Source: Ensifer aridi (GTDB lineage Bacteria; Pseudomonadota; Alphaproteobacteria; Rhizobiales; Rhizobiaceae). Taken from it: a stretch of 54,609 nt of DNA. The notes beneath the pieces were generated by a model. It saw nothing but the letters and a program-made list of their open reading frames with translations. It did not search any database and was not told the origin of the DNA. The first letter of the stretch is position 1. Each line of letters opens with the position of its first letter. The position numbers were made by a program, and so were the translations under genes. Below, in pieces: positions 52,455 through 54,609 of this stretch. The stretch spans positions 26,942 to 81,550 of the forward strand of contig NZ_LUAV01000024.1 in the NCBI RefSeq assembly GCF_002078505.1, read 5' to 3'.

Positions 52455-53453
52455 ATGAACACGCATCATGCCAGGGTCCTGATCATCGGGGCCGGGCCGG
52501 CCGGTTATACCGCCGCCATCTACGCTGCCCGCGCCAACCTGAAACCGCTCCTTGTGACCGGGCTGCAGGCGGGCGGCCAGCTCACCATCACGACGGATGT
52601 CGAGAACTACCCCGGCTTTGCCGAACCCGTTCAAGGCCCGTGGCTCATGGAGCAGATGCGGCAGCAGGCGGAGAATGTCGGCACCGAGGTGGTGTACGAT
52701 ATCATCACCTCGGTCGATCTCTCCGAACGCCCGTTCCGTCTCAAAGGCGACTCCGGCGACACGTATATCGCCGATGCACTGATCATCGCGACTGGAGCTC
52801 AGGCCCGCTGGCTTGGCCTGCCCTCAGAGAAGACATTCAATGGTTTCGGCGTCTCGGCTTGCGCGACCTGTGACGGCTTCTTCTATCGAAACAAGGAAGT
52901 GGTCGTTGTCGGCGGCGGTAACACAGCCGTGCAGGAAGCGCTCTACCTGTCGAACCTTGCCTCCAAGGTCACGGTCGTTCATCGCCGCGATCGTTTCCGC
53001 GCGGAGTCGATCCTGCAGGACCGTCTCCTGGCGAAGCCGAATGTCGAAGTCGTCTGGAACCACGTCATCGACGAGGTTATCGGCGAGCACGAGCCGAGGA
53101 AGTCGGTAACCGGCGTCCGGATCCGCAACATGAAGACGGGCGAGGTGCAGGAGCTGTCCACGCACGGCCTTTTCGTCGCGATCGGACACGATCCGGCAAC
53201 CGCGTTGTTTCGCGGCCAGCTCGACATGGATGCAGACGGCTACCTCAAGGTCGGCTCCTGGTCGACGAAAACAACCGTCCCCGGGGTGCTGGCCGCCGGC
53301 GATGTCATCGACCCGGTATTCCGCCAGGCGATCAGTGCCGCCGGCATGGGATGTATGGCGGCCCTGGAAGCCGAGAAATTCCTGGCCGAGCATTCACGCG
53401 ATCGGGTCGCCTGGGCGATCGAGCCGCGTGAAACGAAGATGGTTGAAGCATAA
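52455..53453 (+). CDS. trxB: Thioredoxin-disulfide reductase
   Basis: The 332-residue low-molecular-weight TrxB has FAD motif VLIIGAGPAGYTAAIYAARA, GQLTITTDVENYPGF, redox-active CATCDGFFYR (Cys136, Cys139), NADPH motif GGGNTAVQEALYL (from 153) and FAD motif GVLAAGDVIDPVFRQAISAAGMG (in pieces). It reduces thioredoxin with NADPH in the cytoplasm. The ATG at 52455 is preferred over 52395 because AAGGAG precedes it and homology begins there. Its place in a TetR/LysR-flanked accessory module, rather than near housekeeping genes, suggests a second, stress-induced copy in this genome (inference). Confidence 0.93.
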   Translation: MNTHHARVLIIGAGPAGYTAAIYAARANLKPLLVTGLQAGGQLTITTDVENYPGFAEPVQGPWLMEQMRQQAENVGTEVVYDIITSVDLSERPFRLKGDSGDTYIADALIIATGAQARWLGLPSEKTFNGFGVSACATCDGFFYRNKEVVVVGGGNTAVQEALYLSNLASKVTVVHRRDRFRAESILQDRLLAKPNVEVVWNHVIDEVIGEHEPRKSVTGVRIRNMKTGEVQELSTHGLFVAIGHDPATALFRGQLDMDADGYLKVGSWSTKTTVPGVLAAGDVIDPVFRQAISAAGMGCMAALEAEKFLAEHSRDRVAWAIEPRETKMVEA

Positions 53454-53490
53454 GTGCAGGGGATCACCGGCGAAACGAGGGGCCCTTGGG

Positions 53491-53533
53491 GAAGCGCGGA
53501 CCCGCCCGCATCATCTGCGGAGGTCCGCGCTTT
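53491..53533 (+). terminator. Rho-independent-type terminator after trxB
   Basis: AAGCGCGGACC (53492-53502) pairs perfectly with GGTCCGCGCTT (53522-53532) around a 19-nt loop, followed by TCTCT. It sits 38 bp after the trxB stop. Confidence 0.6.
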
Positions 53534-53650
53534 CTCTACGCTTCCGGCTGCCCTTGCATTCGAACGGCGCCAGAGTGACAACCGGTTCCGGCAGCTGTCT
53601 CCCCTCGCCGAGATCATGGCCGTTTAATCAAGCCCAAGCGAGACCGATCA

Positions 53651-54526
53651 ATGGACATCAATCAGGTCAGGTACTTTCTCAATCTGGCTGAAACATTGAA
53701 CTTCACCGAAGCCGCGCGTCGAAGTGGTGTCTCGCAGCCCAGTCTCACGCGGGCAATCCAGCGCCTCGAGGAAGACTTGGGCAGTCCGCTGATCTATCGC
53801 GACGGCAAGAACAGCCGCCTGACGGCGCTCGGCCGCGACGTCCAGGCCGAGTTCATGCGCATCGAGCTCGCGCTCAGAAACGTGCGCGAGCATTCCGAAA
53901 GCACGGTGCTCGGCCGGCGCCGTATTCTCGATATAGCCGTTGCGCCGACCATCGGCCCTGCCGCATTTGCCGCATTCTTTGACGACGCGCTTTGCGAGCT
54001 TCCCTCCGTGAAGATCAACATGCATCAGCTATTGGCCGGCGAAGGCGCGAACGAAGTGCTTTCGGGCAAGTATCACGCCTGTATCCTGCCGCGGGCGCCG
54101 CGCCCCAACCCCAAGCTCAACGTCGTGCCGCTCTTTCGCGAGCGGTTCCTCCTCGCCTGCGCGGAGAGCCATCCGCTGGCGGGCAAGGATGTCGTCAGCA
54201 CCGAGGCGATCGCCGCCTATCCCTATGTCGACCGGCTGGCCTGCGAGTTTCACACCGAAATCACTGAGCACCTGATGGACCATGACGCGGTCATGCAGCC
54301 GCGCTTCAGTGCCGACCGCGAGGACTGGGTCCAGCAGGTCGTCGCCGAGGGCCGTGCGATCTGCATCATGCCCGAGCGGTCCATCGTCGTGCAGGGCATC
54401 GTTACCCGTCCGGTGGAAGGGATTTCCCTGGAGCGCGAACTGGTATTCGTGACGGTCTCCGGTTCCGGCACACCACTCGAGATCCGCAAGATCGCGCAGC
54501 TGGCGGCTCGGCGCGACTGGTCGTGA
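53651..54526 (+). CDS. LysR-family transcriptional regulator
   Basis: The 291-residue protein has a LysR winged helix (MDINQVRYFLNLAETLNFTEAARRSGVSQPSLTRAIQRLEEDLG, read in pieces) and a two-lobe effector domain (LDIAVAPTIGP, FRERFLLACAESHPLAGK, EDWVQQVVAEGRAICIMPE). It is on the same strand as trxB but beyond a terminator, so it is probably independently transcribed. Targets may lie to the right of the window. Nothing recognisable follows in the last 83 bp. Confidence 0.88.
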   Translation: MDINQVRYFLNLAETLNFTEAARRSGVSQPSLTRAIQRLEEDLGSPLIYRDGKNSRLTALGRDVQAEFMRIELALRNVREHSESTVLGRRRILDIAVAPTIGPAAFAAFFDDALCELPSVKINMHQLLAGEGANEVLSGKYHACILPRAPRPNPKLNVVPLFRERFLLACAESHPLAGKDVVSTEAIAAYPYVDRLACEFHTEITEHLMDHDAVMQPRFSADREDWVQQVVAEGRAICIMPERSIVVQGIVTRPVEGISLERELVFVTVSGSGTPLEIRKIAQLAARRDWS

Positions 54527-54609
54527 GCGGGTGCGACCGTAGCGCGGCTATGGAATCTATGCACAGCCGATATTGGGAATCCTCATCACCCCTCGCCATA
54601 TTCAGGCAA

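Noticed and set aside
1..54609. CRISPR array, intact insertion sequence or integrase gene
   Set aside because: No regularly spaced short repeats, no full transposase or integrase frame and no flanking inverted repeats were seen on either strand.

Overview
The window is GC-rich alphaproteobacterial DNA, most like a Rhizobiaceae (Sinorhizobium/Ensifer-type) replicon. The clues are the Tad/Cpa pilus genes, several solute-binding ABC uptake cassettes, multi-GAF kinases, many class III nucleotide cyclases, DUF1127 proteins and a rhizobial-type TrxB. Relics, frameshifts, a toxin-antitoxin pair and the lack of housekeeping genes suggest an accessory replicon or plastic chromosomal region (inference). 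No rRNA, intact tRNA, CRISPR array or intact insertion sequence is visible.

Layout. 0-5.5 kb: part of a Tad/Flp pilus locus. cpaA, cpaB, a CpaE-TadE fusion and tadE run leftward, a TadG-like gene runs rightward, and a lone CpaC-type N-domain gene is cut by the left edge. 5.5-11.4 kb: small hypothetical genes, a LysE exporter, a nitronate monooxygenase, a phd-vapC module with a perfect palindrome upstream, a truncated AraC regulator, and two pieces of a repeat that recur close together at 28.3 kb. 11.4-18.4 kb: a fructosyl-amino-acid (Amadori compound) utilisation locus with a LacI regulator, a permease-ATPase fusion, a binding protein, an FrlD-like kinase, an FrlB-like deglycase and an FAD oxidoreductase, carrying matching AACGTT-centred operators. 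18.4-20.1 kb: a serine-protease relic, a DUF2161 gene and a tRNA-like relic. 20.1-28.2 kb: a GntR-controlled operon of two metallo-hydrolases (M20, M28) and a polar-amino-acid ABC transporter with two binding proteins, one of them frameshifted.

28.5-43.7 kb: a signalling block. It holds a winged-helix/BTAD/TolB-like/TPR protein, a cyclase/TolB-like/TPR/HEAT protein, a soluble four-GAF histidine kinase translationally coupled to a response regulator and a receiver-cyclase fusion, a flavin monooxygenase, and a SAM/cyclase/ATPase/TPR protein. 44.4-47.8 kb: a MocR regulator divergent from an exported cupin, an AhpD-like protein and an NAD-dependent epimerase. 47.9-49.7 kb: a pdhA relic and a YeeE-type transporter with a doubtful N-terminus. 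49.8-54.6 kb: a hypothetical gene, then a redox module (TetR, DUF417 membrane protein, DUF1127, TrxB, LysR) with repeated GATAC/GTATC operator-like sites.

Genes were assigned by recognising family motifs by eye. No database search was run, so substrate names are inferences.
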